Assembly (NCBI GenBank): GCA_902461935.1
Contig: CABPZP010000001.1
Span: 1 to 64,000 of the forward strand
DNA: 64,000 bases
Source of the DNA: Merdicola sp905200315
GTDB lineage: Bacteria > Bacillota > Clostridia > TANB77 > CAG-508
Direction of reading: 5' to 3'
Below the pieces are notes generated by a model. That model was not told the origin of the DNA. It saw only the letters and a program-made list of their open reading frames with translations, and did not search any database. Positions 7,320-15,941 of the stretch are shown in pieces. Positions within the stretch are counted from its first letter, which is position 1; the number at the start of each line of letters is the position of its first letter. The translations under genes were made by a program, and so were the position numbers.

Positions 7320-9932
7320 CTATTTCATTTTTTCCTTTATTCTCACTAAAACATTTAATGCATCTATTGGTGTTAGTTCATTTAAGTTTATTTTATCTAC
7401 TTCATGTGCTATTTCTGCTAGCTTATAATTAAACATATCAAATTGTCCTTCTACAACTTTTTTGCTTTCTTTTTCTTGTTTTTTACCATTTAATATATTT
7501 TTCTTTTCTAAACTTTTTAGTATTCCATCTGCTCTTTGTGTTACTGTTTTTGGAACTCCTGCTAGTCTTGCAACATGTATTCCATAGCTTTCATCTGTTC
7601 CACCACTTATAATTTTTCTTAAGAAAATTATATCTTCGCCTTTTTCTTTTACGGCTATTGAATAATTTTTTACTCCATCTAATTTTTCTTCAAGCTCTGT
7701 TAATTCATGGTAATGTGTTGCAAATAGAGTTTTTGCTCCACATTTTTCTTTATCAGCTATATATTCAGCAACTGCCCACGCAATAGATAGTCCGTCATAT
7801 GTAGAAGTTCCTCTACCTATTTCGTCTAGAATAACTAAACTATTTTCTGTTGCTTCTTTTAAAATTGTTGCAACTTCCATCATTTCTACCATAAATGTAC
7901 TTTGTCCCATGCTTAAGTCATCTGATGCTCCAACTCTAGTAAATATTTTATCTACAACACCTATTTTTGCTTCTGTTGCTGGTACAAAACTTCCTATTTG
8001 AGCCATTAGTGTAATTAATGCTACTTGTCTCATATAGGTTGATTTACCTGCCATATTAGGTCCTGTTATAATAGATAGTCTGTCTTCATCTTTATCTAAA
8101 TATGTATCATTTGCAATAAAACTTCCTACTCCTAGCATTTTTTCTATAACAGGATGTCTTCCTTCTTTTATATCTATTTTTCCTGAATTATCAACAAGTG
8201 GCATGCAATAATTCATATCTTCTGCAACTGTTGCAAATGAAGTTAAAACATCTAGTGTTGAAACTACATTACTTGATTTTTGCAATCTTTTTATATTTTT
8301 TGCTATTTCACATCTTATCTCTACAAATGCATTATATTCTAGATTTATAACTTTTTCTTCTGCTCCAAGTACTTGGTTTTCTATATTTTTTAATTCTTCT
8401 GTTATATATCTTTCTGCATTTGTTAATGTTTGTTTACGTACATATCTTTCTGGTACTTGACTTAAATTTGATTTTGTAACTTCTATAAAATATCCAAAAA
8501 CTTTGTTATAACCTATTTTTAAATTTTTAATTCCTGTTTTTTCTCTTTCTTCTGCTTCTAATTTAATTATCCAATTTTTTCCTTCTGTTGTGGCTGTTTT
8601 TAATTTATCTATTTCTTCATCATATCCAATTTTTATCATTCCACCATCTTTCATTGTCATTGGTGGATCTTCAACTATAGATTTTTCTATTAAAGCTTTC
8701 ACATCTTGCAATTCATCTAAGTTAATATATAATTCTTTTAGCATTTCTGAATTGCATTTTGATAATATTTCTTTTAACTCTGGCAATTTCATTAATGAAT
8801 TTTTTAGAGTTATCATGTCTCTTGCATTTGCATTTCCATATGCCATTTTTCCTGCTAAACGTTCTATATCATACACTTTTTTTAGTGCTTCTATTATATC
8901 TCCTTTTAGCATTAAATTATCTTTTAGTTCTTTAACTGCATTTAGCCTTTTATTTATTTCTATTGTGTCTATTAATGGGTCACTTATCCATCTGCGTAAT
9001 GCTCTACCACCCATACTTGTAGAGGTTTTATCTAGTACCCATAAAAGAGTTCCTTTTTTAGATTTGTCTCTCATTTTTTCTGTTAATTCGAGATTTCTTC
9101 TTGCATTTATATCTAAAGACATATATTTAGAAATACTATATAAAACTATTTTATTAATACTATCTAATGTAGTCATTTGAGTTTGTTCTATATAACTAAT
9201 TAAAGCATTTATAGAAGCAATTGCAATTTTTTTATCTTCTAAATCCTTTACTTCATTTCCTTTATTATCTACATATGTAAATCTTGTTTCTATATCTAAG
9301 CAATCTGTATCAAAGAATTTATCATTAAATTTTGTTATATAAACATCAAATCTTTCTTTTATTGTATCAATTTCTTCCGTGCAATCTGACATCATACTGT
9401 TTATTACAAGTTCACTCGGATTATATCTTGCAATTTCATCTAATAATTGTGGGAAATTTTGAGTATCTTTAATCTCTGCTGAATAAAATTCTCCTGTTGT
9501 AATATCACATACACTTATTCCAAAGTAAATTCCTGTTTTAAATATACTCATTATGAAATTGTTTTTTCTTTCTTCTAGCATATTACTTTCTACAACTGTA
9601 CCTGGTGTAACAACTTTTATTACTCCTCTTTTTACTATACCTTTTGCTTGTTTTGGATCTTCTAGCTGTTCACATATTGCAACTTTATATCCTTTTGAAA
9701 CAAGTTTTGAAATATACATTTCAGCTGCATGATGTGGTATTCCTGCCATAGGAGCTCTTTCCGCTTGTCCACAATCTTTTCCTGTTAATGTTATTTCTAA
9801 TTCTCTTGCAACTAAAATTGCATCATCAAAAAACATTTCATAAAAATCACCTAATCTGTAAAAAAGGATACAATCTTTATATTCTTCTTTGGTTTCAAGA
9901 TATTTTTGCATCATTGGAGAATATTCTGCCAT
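7320..9932 (-). CDS. mutS: DNA mismatch repair protein MutS
   Basis: MutS recognises mismatches and starts methyl-independent repair. The 870-residue protein has the N-terminal mismatch-binding domain with the Phe-x-Glu signature region (YRLGDFYEMFFDDA), connector and lever domains, and a C-terminal ABC ATPase with Walker A GPNMAGKSTYMRQ near residue 615. Walker B and the D loop (VILDEIGRGTSTYDGLSIAWA) and the final HTH/dimer segment follow. Length fits bacterial MutS. GAGGA precedes the start. hslO lies 15 bases upstream in the same direction. No mutL is seen next to it, which is unusual since mutSL are often paired. Confidence 0.97.
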   Translation of the reverse strand: MAEYSPMMQKYLETKEEYKDCILFYRLGDFYEMFFDDAILVARELEITLTGKDCGQAERAPMAGIPHHAAEMYISKLVSKGYKVAICEQLEDPKQAKGIVKRGVIKVVTPGTVVESNMLEERKNNFIMSIFKTGIYFGISVCDITTGEFYSAEIKDTQNFPQLLDEIARYNPSELVINSMMSDCTEEIDTIKERFDVYITKFNDKFFDTDCLDIETRFTYVDNKGNEVKDLEDKKIAIASINALISYIEQTQMTTLDSINKIVLYSISKYMSLDINARRNLELTEKMRDKSKKGTLLWVLDKTSTSMGGRALRRWISDPLIDTIEINKRLNAVKELKDNLMLKGDIIEALKKVYDIERLAGKMAYGNANARDMITLKNSLMKLPELKEILSKCNSEMLKELYINLDELQDVKALIEKSIVEDPPMTMKDGGMIKIGYDEEIDKLKTATTEGKNWIIKLEAEEREKTGIKNLKIGYNKVFGYFIEVTKSNLSQVPERYVRKQTLTNAERYITEELKNIENQVLGAEEKVINLEYNAFVEIRCEIAKNIKRLQKSSNVVSTLDVLTSFATVAEDMNYCMPLVDNSGKIDIKEGRHPVIEKMLGVGSFIANDTYLDKDEDRLSIITGPNMAGKSTYMRQVALITLMAQIGSFVPATEAKIGVVDKIFTRVGASDDLSMGQSTFMVEMMEVATILKEATENSLVILDEIGRGTSTYDGLSIAWAVAEYIADKEKCGAKTLFATHYHELTELEEKLDGVKNYSIAVKEKGEDIIFLRKIISGGTDESYGIHVARLAGVPKTVTQRADGILKSLEKKNILNGKKQEKESKKVVEGQFDMFNYKLAEIAHEVDKINLNELTPIDALNVLVRIKEKMK

Positions 9933-9947
9933 TTGTTATTCCTCTTT

Positions 9948-10817
9948 CTATTTTAATAATTCTTCTAGTTCTTGTTTTGTAAATTCATATTTTTTATTAC
10001 AAAATTGACAAGTTGTTTCTATTTTATCTTGAGTTTCTATTAATTTCTTTAGTTCTTCTTTTCCAAGAGATATTAAGCCTCTTTCAAATCTTTTCTTATT
10101 ACAATCGCATTGGTATTTTGGATTAATATCATCTTCAATTAATTTTATATCTTCATCTCCGGTTATTTTTTTTGCAATTTCTTCTAAACTTAATTTTTCA
10201 TCTAACATTTTTGAAATTGCTCCTGCTTTAAAAATATTTTGCTCTATGTTTGATATATCTTCATTGGTTGCATCTGGCATTGGTTTTATTATATAACCTC
10301 CAGCAGATTTTACTCCATTTTTATCTACTAAAACACCTACTGCAACTGCTGCATCTTGACCTTCTGATTTCACAAAATAATTTGCAAAATCATCTCCGAT
10401 TTCTCCAGATACTAATGGCACCATTCCTACATATGGTTCTTTTAAGCCAATATCTTTTATTACATTTATAAATCCATCAAATCCCACTGCTCCACCTACA
10501 TCAAGTTTTCCATCTTCATTTAATGGTATATCTACAACTGTGTTTTTAGCATAACCTTTTATTTCATTATTACTATTTGCAATTGTTACCATACTTTCTA
10601 TTGGTCCATTTGCTTTTATTTGTATTGTTAATTTATCTTCTTTGTTTTTTAAATCTGTTGCCATTAAACTTGTAACTGTTAATAATCTACCTAATGCAGC
10701 TGTTACAACTGGACTTAAATCGTGTATTTTTCTTGTTTCTTCTACAAGTGTTGTTGTATCGCAACATATTACATTTATTCTTCCATTATATGCTAAAAAC
10801 TTATTAATTTTGTCCAT
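9948..10817 (-). CDS. hslO: Redox-regulated chaperone Hsp33
   Basis: Hsp33 is a cytosolic holdase activated by oxidation of its zinc centre. The 289-residue protein shows the N-terminal Hsp33 fold (VTAALGRLLTVTSLMATDLK, GAVGFDGFINVIKD) and the C-terminal zinc module with CDCNKKRF (CxC) and CQFC (CxxC) about 30 residues apart. All four cysteines are present. It lies between the TagO-rubredoxin gene and mutS with short gaps, suggesting one transcript; an oxidative-stress theme with the rubredoxin fusion upstream is possible but speculative. Confidence 0.95.
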   Translation of the reverse strand: MDKINKFLAYNGRINVICCDTTTLVEETRKIHDLSPVVTAALGRLLTVTSLMATDLKNKEDKLTIQIKANGPIESMVTIANSNNEIKGYAKNTVVDIPLNEDGKLDVGGAVGFDGFINVIKDIGLKEPYVGMVPLVSGEIGDDFANYFVKSEGQDAAVAVGVLVDKNGVKSAGGYIIKPMPDATNEDISNIEQNIFKAGAISKMLDEKLSLEEIAKKITGDEDIKLIEDDINPKYQCDCNKKRFERGLISLGKEELKKLIETQDKIETTCQFCNKKYEFTKQELEELLK

Positions 10818-10831
10818 CTTATTCTCTCTTT

Positions 10832-12088
10832 CTATCCTTCATGTACTTTAAAATTATCTTTATTTTTACCACAAACAGGGCATGTCCAATTATCTGGTAA
10901 GTCTGAAAATTCTGTATGTGGTTTTATTCCTGCTGCTTCATTTCCAACTTTTGGATTATATATATATCTACAATTCATACATTCATATTGGCTTCCTGGT
11001 TCTCTATCTGGCTTTATAAAGTTTTTCAAGCCAACTGCAACAATTAGAACAACCATTATTGCAAAAGATATTGCTTTCCATATTCCGCTTTCTAATAGAA
11101 TAACAGCAAACATTCCACAGCAAGCACTAATTCCATATAAAATATAAACAGCTTGCTTTGTTGAAAATCCTCTTCTTACTATTCTATGATGTAAATGCCC
11201 CTTATCTGCTTTAAATACTGCTTTAAAAGATTTTTCTTTAATAATTCTTCTAAATATAGCCCAAATTGTATCAAATATAGGTAACCCCAATACTATTATT
11301 GGTAAAACAATTACTGCTGCAGTATATGTTTTAGCTACTCCTAATATAGATACTATTGAAAGTGTATAGCCTAAAAAATTTGACCCTGTATCTCCTATAA
11401 ATGTTTTTGCTGGATTGAAATTATATGGTAAAAATCCAACTATAGCACCTGCAAGTGCTGTTATCATTATAATTGCTATTATTGGGGAATTATTTAAAGC
11501 AAAAATAATTAGTAATGATAAACAAGATATTAGAGTTATTCCAGATGATAGTCCATCTAACCCATCCATTAAATTAATCGCATTTGTTATTCCTACAATC
11601 CAACCTATTGTAAGTATTATTGAAATTAATTCATTTATTTCTGCCGAATGAATGAATGGTATATTTATAGTTCCAAGTCTTAACCCAAAAGATGTTACAA
11701 TTATAGCTGCTAATAATTGACCTGAAAGTTTTACTAATGGTTTTATGCTTTTTATATCATCTATAAAACAAGTTATTCCAAGTACCAAGGCTCCTAAGAA
11801 ATACCCTATTATTTTCATAAAATAATGTTCTTGAAATAAATCTAAGTTGCCTTCGTTTTCTATTGTCATTGTGAATATTAAATAACACATTGATACTATA
11901 AATCCACAAATAACAGCAATTCCACCAAGTTTTGGTATTGGTCTACTATGCATTCTTCTATTATCTTTTGGTATATCTACCGCTCCTACTTTAATTGCTA
12001 ATTTTATTGAATATGGAGTCATCATAAAAGCTGTTATAAAAGCAAGTAAAAACGCTATTGCAATATCTCCCCACATATGGTTTTGCAC
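10832..12088 (-). CDS. TagO/WecA-type GlcNAc-1-P transferase with C-terminal rubredoxin
   Basis: The first ~340 residues form an integral membrane phosphoglycosyltransferase of the MraY/WecA/TagO family. They include DIPKDNRRMHSRPIPKLGG, the DDIKS pair, NAINLMDGLDGLSSG, FIGDTGS and HLHHRIVRRGFS. Such enzymes load GlcNAc-1-P onto undecaprenyl phosphate to start teichoic acid or polysaccharide synthesis. After the last membrane helix comes a complete rubredoxin: YECMNCRYIYNP (CxxC), GIKP, FSDLPDNW, then CPVCGKNKDNF (CxxC). The frame is continuous, so the fusion is real in this sequence. The iron site should face the cytosol if topology is typical. Its partner or role is unknown. rpiB lies 4 bases upstream. 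Confidence 0.93.
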   Translation of the reverse strand: MQNHMWGDIAIAFLLAFITAFMMTPYSIKLAIKVGAVDIPKDNRRMHSRPIPKLGGIAVICGFIVSMCYLIFTMTIENEGNLDLFQEHYFMKIIGYFLGALVLGITCFIDDIKSIKPLVKLSGQLLAAIIVTSFGLRLGTINIPFIHSAEINELISIILTIGWIVGITNAINLMDGLDGLSSGITLISCLSLLIIFALNNSPIIAIIMITALAGAIVGFLPYNFNPAKTFIGDTGSNFLGYTLSIVSILGVAKTYTAAVIVLPIIVLGLPIFDTIWAIFRRIIKEKSFKAVFKADKGHLHHRIVRRGFSTKQAVYILYGISACCGMFAVILLESGIWKAISFAIMVVLIVAVGLKNFIKPDREPGSQYECMNCRYIYNPKVGNEAAGIKPHTEFSDLPDNWTCPVCGKNKDNFKVHEG

Positions 12089-12091
12089 CTC

Positions 12092-12538
12092 TTATTTCAT
12101 ATTTTCTTTTTCTATTTCTTCTATTAATTTAATTCTTTCTTCATGTCTTCCACCTTCAAATTCTGTTGCTATCCACATTCTTAATATACAAATTGCTTCG
12201 TTTACAGTAAGTTCATCTGCTCCTAAAGTTAGTACATTGCTATCATTATGCATTCTTGCATATTTAGCCATATTTTCGTTTAGGCAGTTTGTTGCTCTAA
12301 TTCCTTTAAATTTATTTGCAACAATGCACATTCCTAAACCAGATCTACATATTAAAATTCCTTTCTCGCATTCTTTTAATTGAATACTTTTAGAAACTTC
12401 TTTTGCTATAGTTGGATATTCAGCTCTTTCCTCTGAAAAACATCCGAAATCTTTATATTTTATCTCTTTTTCTTCTAAGTATTTTTTTATTTCTTCTTTT
12501 AATTTATATCCTCCATGATCACTACCAATAGCTATCAT
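12092..12538 (-). CDS. rpiB: Ribose-5-phosphate isomerase B
   Basis: RpiB interconverts ribose-5-phosphate and ribulose-5-phosphate. The start MIAIGSDHGGYKLK at 12538 has GGAGGG upstream and matches the family; an upstream extension is out of keeping. Visible signatures are SDHGG, the catalytic Cys segment ILICRSGLGMCIVANKF, the anion-binding GIRA, and the AKYARMHNDSNVLTLGA segment. Length 148 is typical. It overlaps the regulatory gap with divergent rpsT and runs into the TagO-rubredoxin gene. Confidence 0.95.
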   Translation of the reverse strand: MIAIGSDHGGYKLKEEIKKYLEEKEIKYKDFGCFSEERAEYPTIAKEVSKSIQLKECEKGILICRSGLGMCIVANKFKGIRATNCLNENMAKYARMHNDSNVLTLGADELTVNEAICILRMWIATEFEGGRHEERIKLIEEIEKENMK

Positions 12539-12609
12539 TTTTATCCCTCCATTTCTGAAAGAATAATAACACAAATTATTACATTTTACAATGTTTTTTA
12601 TAAAATTGC

Positions 12610-12638
12610 TTGCATTTTTCCGTATCACGTGTTAAAAT
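12610..12638 (+). promoter_or_regulatory. Sigma-A promoter of rpsT
   Basis: TTGCAT and TAAAAT are separated by 17 bases, about 43 bases upstream of the rpsT start. Confidence 0.75.
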
Positions 12639-12681
12639 GGTTTCTGTTATAGTTTATTTCATATAAGGAGGTGCAAACACA

Positions 12682-12948
12682 ATGCCAAATATCAAATCAG
12701 CAATGAAAAGAGTAAAAGTTATCGAAAAGAAAACTATGAGAAATAATATGATTAAATCAGGTTATAGAACAGCTGTTAAAAAATTTGAACAAGCTTTAGA
12801 ATCAGGAAATGTTGAAGAAGCAAAAGCTTTATTTTCTGAAGCTACTAAAAAAATAGACCAAGCTTGCACAAAAGGTGTTTTAGTAAAAAACACTGCTGCT
12901 AGAAAAAAATCTAGATTAGCTAAAAAATTAAACGCTACTATAGCTTAA
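12682..12948 (+). CDS. rpsT: 30S ribosomal protein S20
   Basis: S20 binds 16S rRNA and is needed for early 30S assembly. The 88-residue, highly basic protein starts MPNIKSAMKRVKVIEK and keeps the family pattern (SGYRTAVKKFEQAL, KGVLVKNTAARKKSRLAKKL). AAGGAGGTG lies eight bases upstream. It is a single-gene plus-strand unit with its own promoter and a strong terminator. Confidence 0.98.
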   Translation: MPNIKSAMKRVKVIEKKTMRNNMIKSGYRTAVKKFEQALESGNVEEAKALFSEATKKIDQACTKGVLVKNTAARKKSRLAKKLNATIA

Positions 12949-12985
12949 GTTTAAATTAAATATATAAAAAATTATGCATAGTTTT

Positions 12986-13014
12986 AAGAAAGCAATTTTA
13001 AATTGCTTTCTTTT
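12986..13014. terminator. Shared terminator of rpsT and sigK
   Basis: AAGAAAGCAATT and AATTGCTTTCTT form a perfect stem followed by a T run on the plus strand; an A run on the other side lets it work for the convergent sigK gene too. Confidence 0.85.
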
Positions 13015-13015
13015 T

Positions 13016-13717
13016 TTATTCTCTTATTTCTTTTGCTAATTTTCCTATTGCTTTTGTTTCTATTCTTGAAACATATGAACGTGATATTCCCATTTCTTGT
13101 GCTATTTCATTTTGTGTTTTTGGTTTGTTTCCATCTAAACCGAATCTTAAGTTTATTATTGTTCTTTCTCTGTCTTTTAAAATACTAGAAATTTTACCAT
13201 ACAATTTCTTTATTTGTAATTTTAAGTCTACTTGTTCATCTATTGTTTTTTCATCAGCAACTAACACTTCTTGCAAGGTTACAACATTCGAATCTTTATC
13301 TTCTCCGATTGTATCATTTAAATACACTTCATTTTGTAATTTTTTTGTGCTTCTTAAGTACATTAAAATTTCATTATCGATACATCGACTTATATATGTT
13401 GATAATTTAGAACCTTTATCAACATTAAAACTATTAATTCCTTTTATAAGTCCTATGCTTCCTATTGAAATCAAATCATCTGTATCTACATTTGAAGTAG
13501 AGTATTTTTTTGCAACATGTGCTACTAAACGTAAATTTCTTTCTATAAGTATATTTCTAGCTTCTTCATTTCCTTCTTTTAATTGTTTTAGATATAAAGC
13601 TTCTTCAGCTTGTGTAAGTGGCTCAGGAAATAAATTGCTACTTTGAATGTATCCAACAACTAAAATAGCTGATTTTATAAAACCTAAAAAACCAAAAAGT
13701 GAAAGGGTATGTAACAT
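13016..13717 (-). CDS. sigK: Sporulation sigma factor K (pro-sigma-K)
   Basis: Sigma-K drives late mother-cell transcription. The start MLHTLSLFGFLGF at 13717 follows GGAGGTG by six bases. The first ~20 residues (FGFLGFIKSAILVVGYIQSSN) form the hydrophobic pro-sequence, so processing by SpoIVFB-type protease is expected. Regions 2 and 4 are clear (RNLRLVAHVAKKYS, DLISIGSIGLIKGINSF, KLSTYISRCIDNEI, ISRSYVSRIETKA). The 233-residue gene is continuous, with no skin element. A CATATAAT hexamer region upstream could be a sigma-E -10, but a -35 was not convincing. Confidence 0.95.
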   Translation of the reverse strand: MLHTLSLFGFLGFIKSAILVVGYIQSSNLFPEPLTQAEEALYLKQLKEGNEEARNILIERNLRLVAHVAKKYSTSNVDTDDLISIGSIGLIKGINSFNVDKGSKLSTYISRCIDNEILMYLRSTKKLQNEVYLNDTIGEDKDSNVVTLQEVLVADEKTIDEQVDLKLQIKKLYGKISSILKDRERTIINLRFGLDGNKPKTQNEIAQEMGISRSYVSRIETKAIGKLAKEIRE

Positions 13718-13798
13718 AAATGCACCTCCATTTTGCTTATAACAAATTATATGAAATAGCAAAACAGAAAGTGCATGACCTATAAAAAATTAATATGT

Positions 13799-14621
13799 TT
13801 ACCCTAATGCAACGTCTAATACCATCATTATTACAAATCCTATTAGCGTAAATAGTGCCATTACGTCTTTTCTTTCGTTTGATTGGCTTTCTGGTATTAA
13901 TTCTTCTACTACTACGTATATCATTGCTCCTGCTGCAAATGCTAGTAGAAATGGTAGAAACATTCTTATTTTTGCTACTAACAACGCTCCTATTACTGCT
14001 GATATTGGTTCTACTATTCCACTTAACATTCCATAGAAAAATGCTTTTTTTCTACTGAAACCTTCTCTTCTTAGTGGTACACTTACTGCTGTTCCTTCTG
14101 GAAAATTTTGCAGTCCTATTCCTAGTGCTAATATGCATGCAGATATTAGGTTTGCTCCTTCTAAGTTGTAGGCAAGTGAACCAAATGCTACACCTACTGC
14201 CATTCCTTCTGGTATGTTGTGTAAAGTTATTGAAAATATAAGCATTAAACATCTTTTTAAACTTTTTCGCTCTTGTTGTTTTGTTATACTTCTGTTTTCT
14301 TTTTGTTTATCGCTTATTATATCAAATACTTTATCTCCTATGAATAATAGTATTCCCCCACATAAAAATCCTGCTGCTACAATTAGCCATGGTATCATAT
14401 TTAGTTTTTCTGCCATTTCTATTGCTGGTGATAATAATGACCAAAATGATGCTGCTATCATAACTCCTGCTGCTAATCCTAACATTCCATCCATTATTCC
14501 TTTTTTTACTTTTTTAAAGAAAAATACTATTGCTGCTCCGCAGAGCAGTAACTCCCCATGTAAATAGTGTTGCAATTAGGGTTTGAAATACATAATTAGA
14601 ATTAATAAAATAGTCTATCAA
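13799..14621 (-). CDS. ZIP family metal transporter with +1 frameshift at CGGA
   Basis: ZIP proteins import divalent metals such as Zn(II). The best start is TTG at 14621, preceded by GGGGTGAAG. It gives a normal ZIP N-terminus (FQTLIATLFTWGVTAL) up to codon 27. The next zero-frame codon is CGG at 14540-14538. Zero-frame reading then gives RSSNS and is out of keeping with the family, whereas skipping one base reads GGA GCA GCA (GAA) and continues as a full transporter to 13799 (GMLGLAAGVMIAASFWSLLSP, HNIPEGMAVGVAFG, NFPEGTAVSVPLRREG). The merged product is about 273 residues. An ATG downstream at 14575 exists but lacks the first helix. This is one of four CGGA frameshifts in the window. Confidence 0.85.
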
Positions 14622-14684
14622 AATACTTCACCCCTGTATTATGATATGACTATTTTGAATTTTATGTGAACTTTTATGTAAAAT

Positions 14685-15440
14685 TTATCTTTTTATAATA
14701 TCTTTTACAATTTCTCCTGCTATCATTAAGCCTGCAACAGACGGTACAAATGATATGCTTCCTGGTACCTGGTTTCTTATTGTACATTTTCTTTTTGTTC
14801 CCGGTGGACATATGCAATTTGTTTTGCAACTGCTTTCACTTGTATCGTCTGGTTTTATCGGTTCTTCTTCTGAATAAATAACTTTTAAATTTTCTATGTT
14901 TCTTTTCCTTAGTTCTTTTCTCATTACCTTTGCTAATGGACATATTTTTGTTTTATTTATATCTGTTATTTTAAATTTTGATGGGTCCAATTTATTTCCT
15001 GTTCCCATAGCAGATATTATCGGTACATTTAATTTTTTGCATTGCATAATAATTTCTATTTTTGCCGTAACAGTATCTACACAATCTACTACATATGATA
15101 AAGTATTATCTATAATATTGTTTTTTGAATTCGGCATATAAAATTCTTGATATACTTCTACTTTAGCATTTGGATTAATTTCTAATATTCTTTCTTTTGC
15201 TACTTCTACTTTATATTTTCCAATTGTTTTTCTTGTTGCAATTATTTGTCTGTTTAAGTTTGTTAAACAAATTTTATCGTCATCTATTAATACAAAGTTC
15301 TCTACACCTGCCCTTACTAGTCCTTCTACAACAAAAGAACCAACTCCTCCTATTCCAAATATTGCAACTTTAGCATTTTTTAATTTTTCTATTCCTTCTT
15401 TTCCTATTAATAATTCTGTTCTTGAAAATTGATTTAACAT
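14685..15440 (-). CDS. tcdA: tRNA threonylcarbamoyladenosine dehydratase
   Basis: TcdA (CsdL) cyclises t6A37 in ANN-decoding tRNAs using ATP. The 251-residue E1-like protein has the nucleotide loop GIGGVGSF near residue 31, the LTNLNRQI and CVDTVTAK segments, and the TcdA-specific cysteine-rich insert (SCKTNCICPPGTKRKC) before GSISFVPSVAGLMIAGE. These favour TcdA over ThiF or MoeB. It is monocistronic or follows the ZIP gene on the minus strand. With mtaB, tgt, rluB and rluD nearby, the region is rich in RNA modification genes. Confidence 0.9.
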   Translation of the reverse strand: MLNQFSRTELLIGKEGIEKLKNAKVAIFGIGGVGSFVVEGLVRAGVENFVLIDDDKICLTNLNRQIIATRKTIGKYKVEVAKERILEINPNAKVEVYQEFYMPNSKNNIIDNTLSYVVDCVDTVTAKIEIIMQCKKLNVPIISAMGTGNKLDPSKFKITDINKTKICPLAKVMRKELRKRNIENLKVIYSEEEPIKPDDTSESSCKTNCICPPGTKRKCTIRNQVPGSISFVPSVAGLMIAGEIVKDIIKR

Positions 15441-15514
15441 TTTTTACCTCTTTTATATTTAATAATCTATAAAAGTTTACACCCTCATCTATTACATTGT
15501 CAATATTCGATAAT

Positions 15515-15895
15515 TTATTTTTTTACATTAATGCCTATTATTCCACCTGTTGCTCCTGCTACTAAACTTGTAAATATCATTATTATAGAATTAATATTCA
15601 ATGCAAATTTCATACTCATAATACTAGAAACTATATATATTATTCCTATATAAATTCCACCAACAGCTAAACCTTTTAGCATTCCCTTATTTTTTTCTTT
15701 TAATGTGCAAAAAGAACTTCCTAATAATATTGAAACAATATTTATTACTATAATCCCACTTGTTTCAATATTTTCAGAAACATTTGAATACGTTAGCACT
15801 AAGGACAATACAATTAGAGCTATACATGTAAATATAAAAGATATTAAAATTCCTTTTCCTATATATCCTATATTATTTTTTATACTTTCACTCAT
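15515..15895 (-). CDS. TIGR04086-type four-helix membrane protein
   Basis: This 126-residue protein has four hydrophobic segments (about residues 15-36, 47-63, 74-92 and 101-122) with glycine-rich turns (GIYIGIIYI, LVAGATGGIIGI). It matches the small clostridial membrane family known as TIGR04086, whose function is unknown. It lies downstream of the WG-repeat gene and tgt, a common neighbourhood for the family. Its ribosome-binding AAAAGGAGG is buried in a hairpin that also looks like the terminator of the gene before it. Confidence 0.75.
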   Translation of the reverse strand: MSESIKNNIGYIGKGILISFIFTCIALIVLSLVLTYSNVSENIETSGIIVINIVSILLGSSFCTLKEKNKGMLKGLAVGGIYIGIIYIVSSIMSMKFALNINSIIMIFTSLVAGATGGIIGINVKK

Positions 15896-15938
15896 AAAAA
15901 AACCTCCTTTTAATTTATATTCAAAAGAGGTTTTTTTA
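15896..15938 (-). promoter_or_regulatory. Hairpin that is both terminator-like and RBS-sequestering
   Basis: On the minus strand AAAAAACCTCTTTT pairs, with a single bulge, to AAAAGGAGGTTTTTT around an 11-base loop. The 3-prime arm ends in a T run and contains the whole ribosome-binding site of the following TIGR04086 gene. It can therefore act as a terminator and as a translational block. Confidence 0.65.
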
Positions 15939-15941
15939 TTA

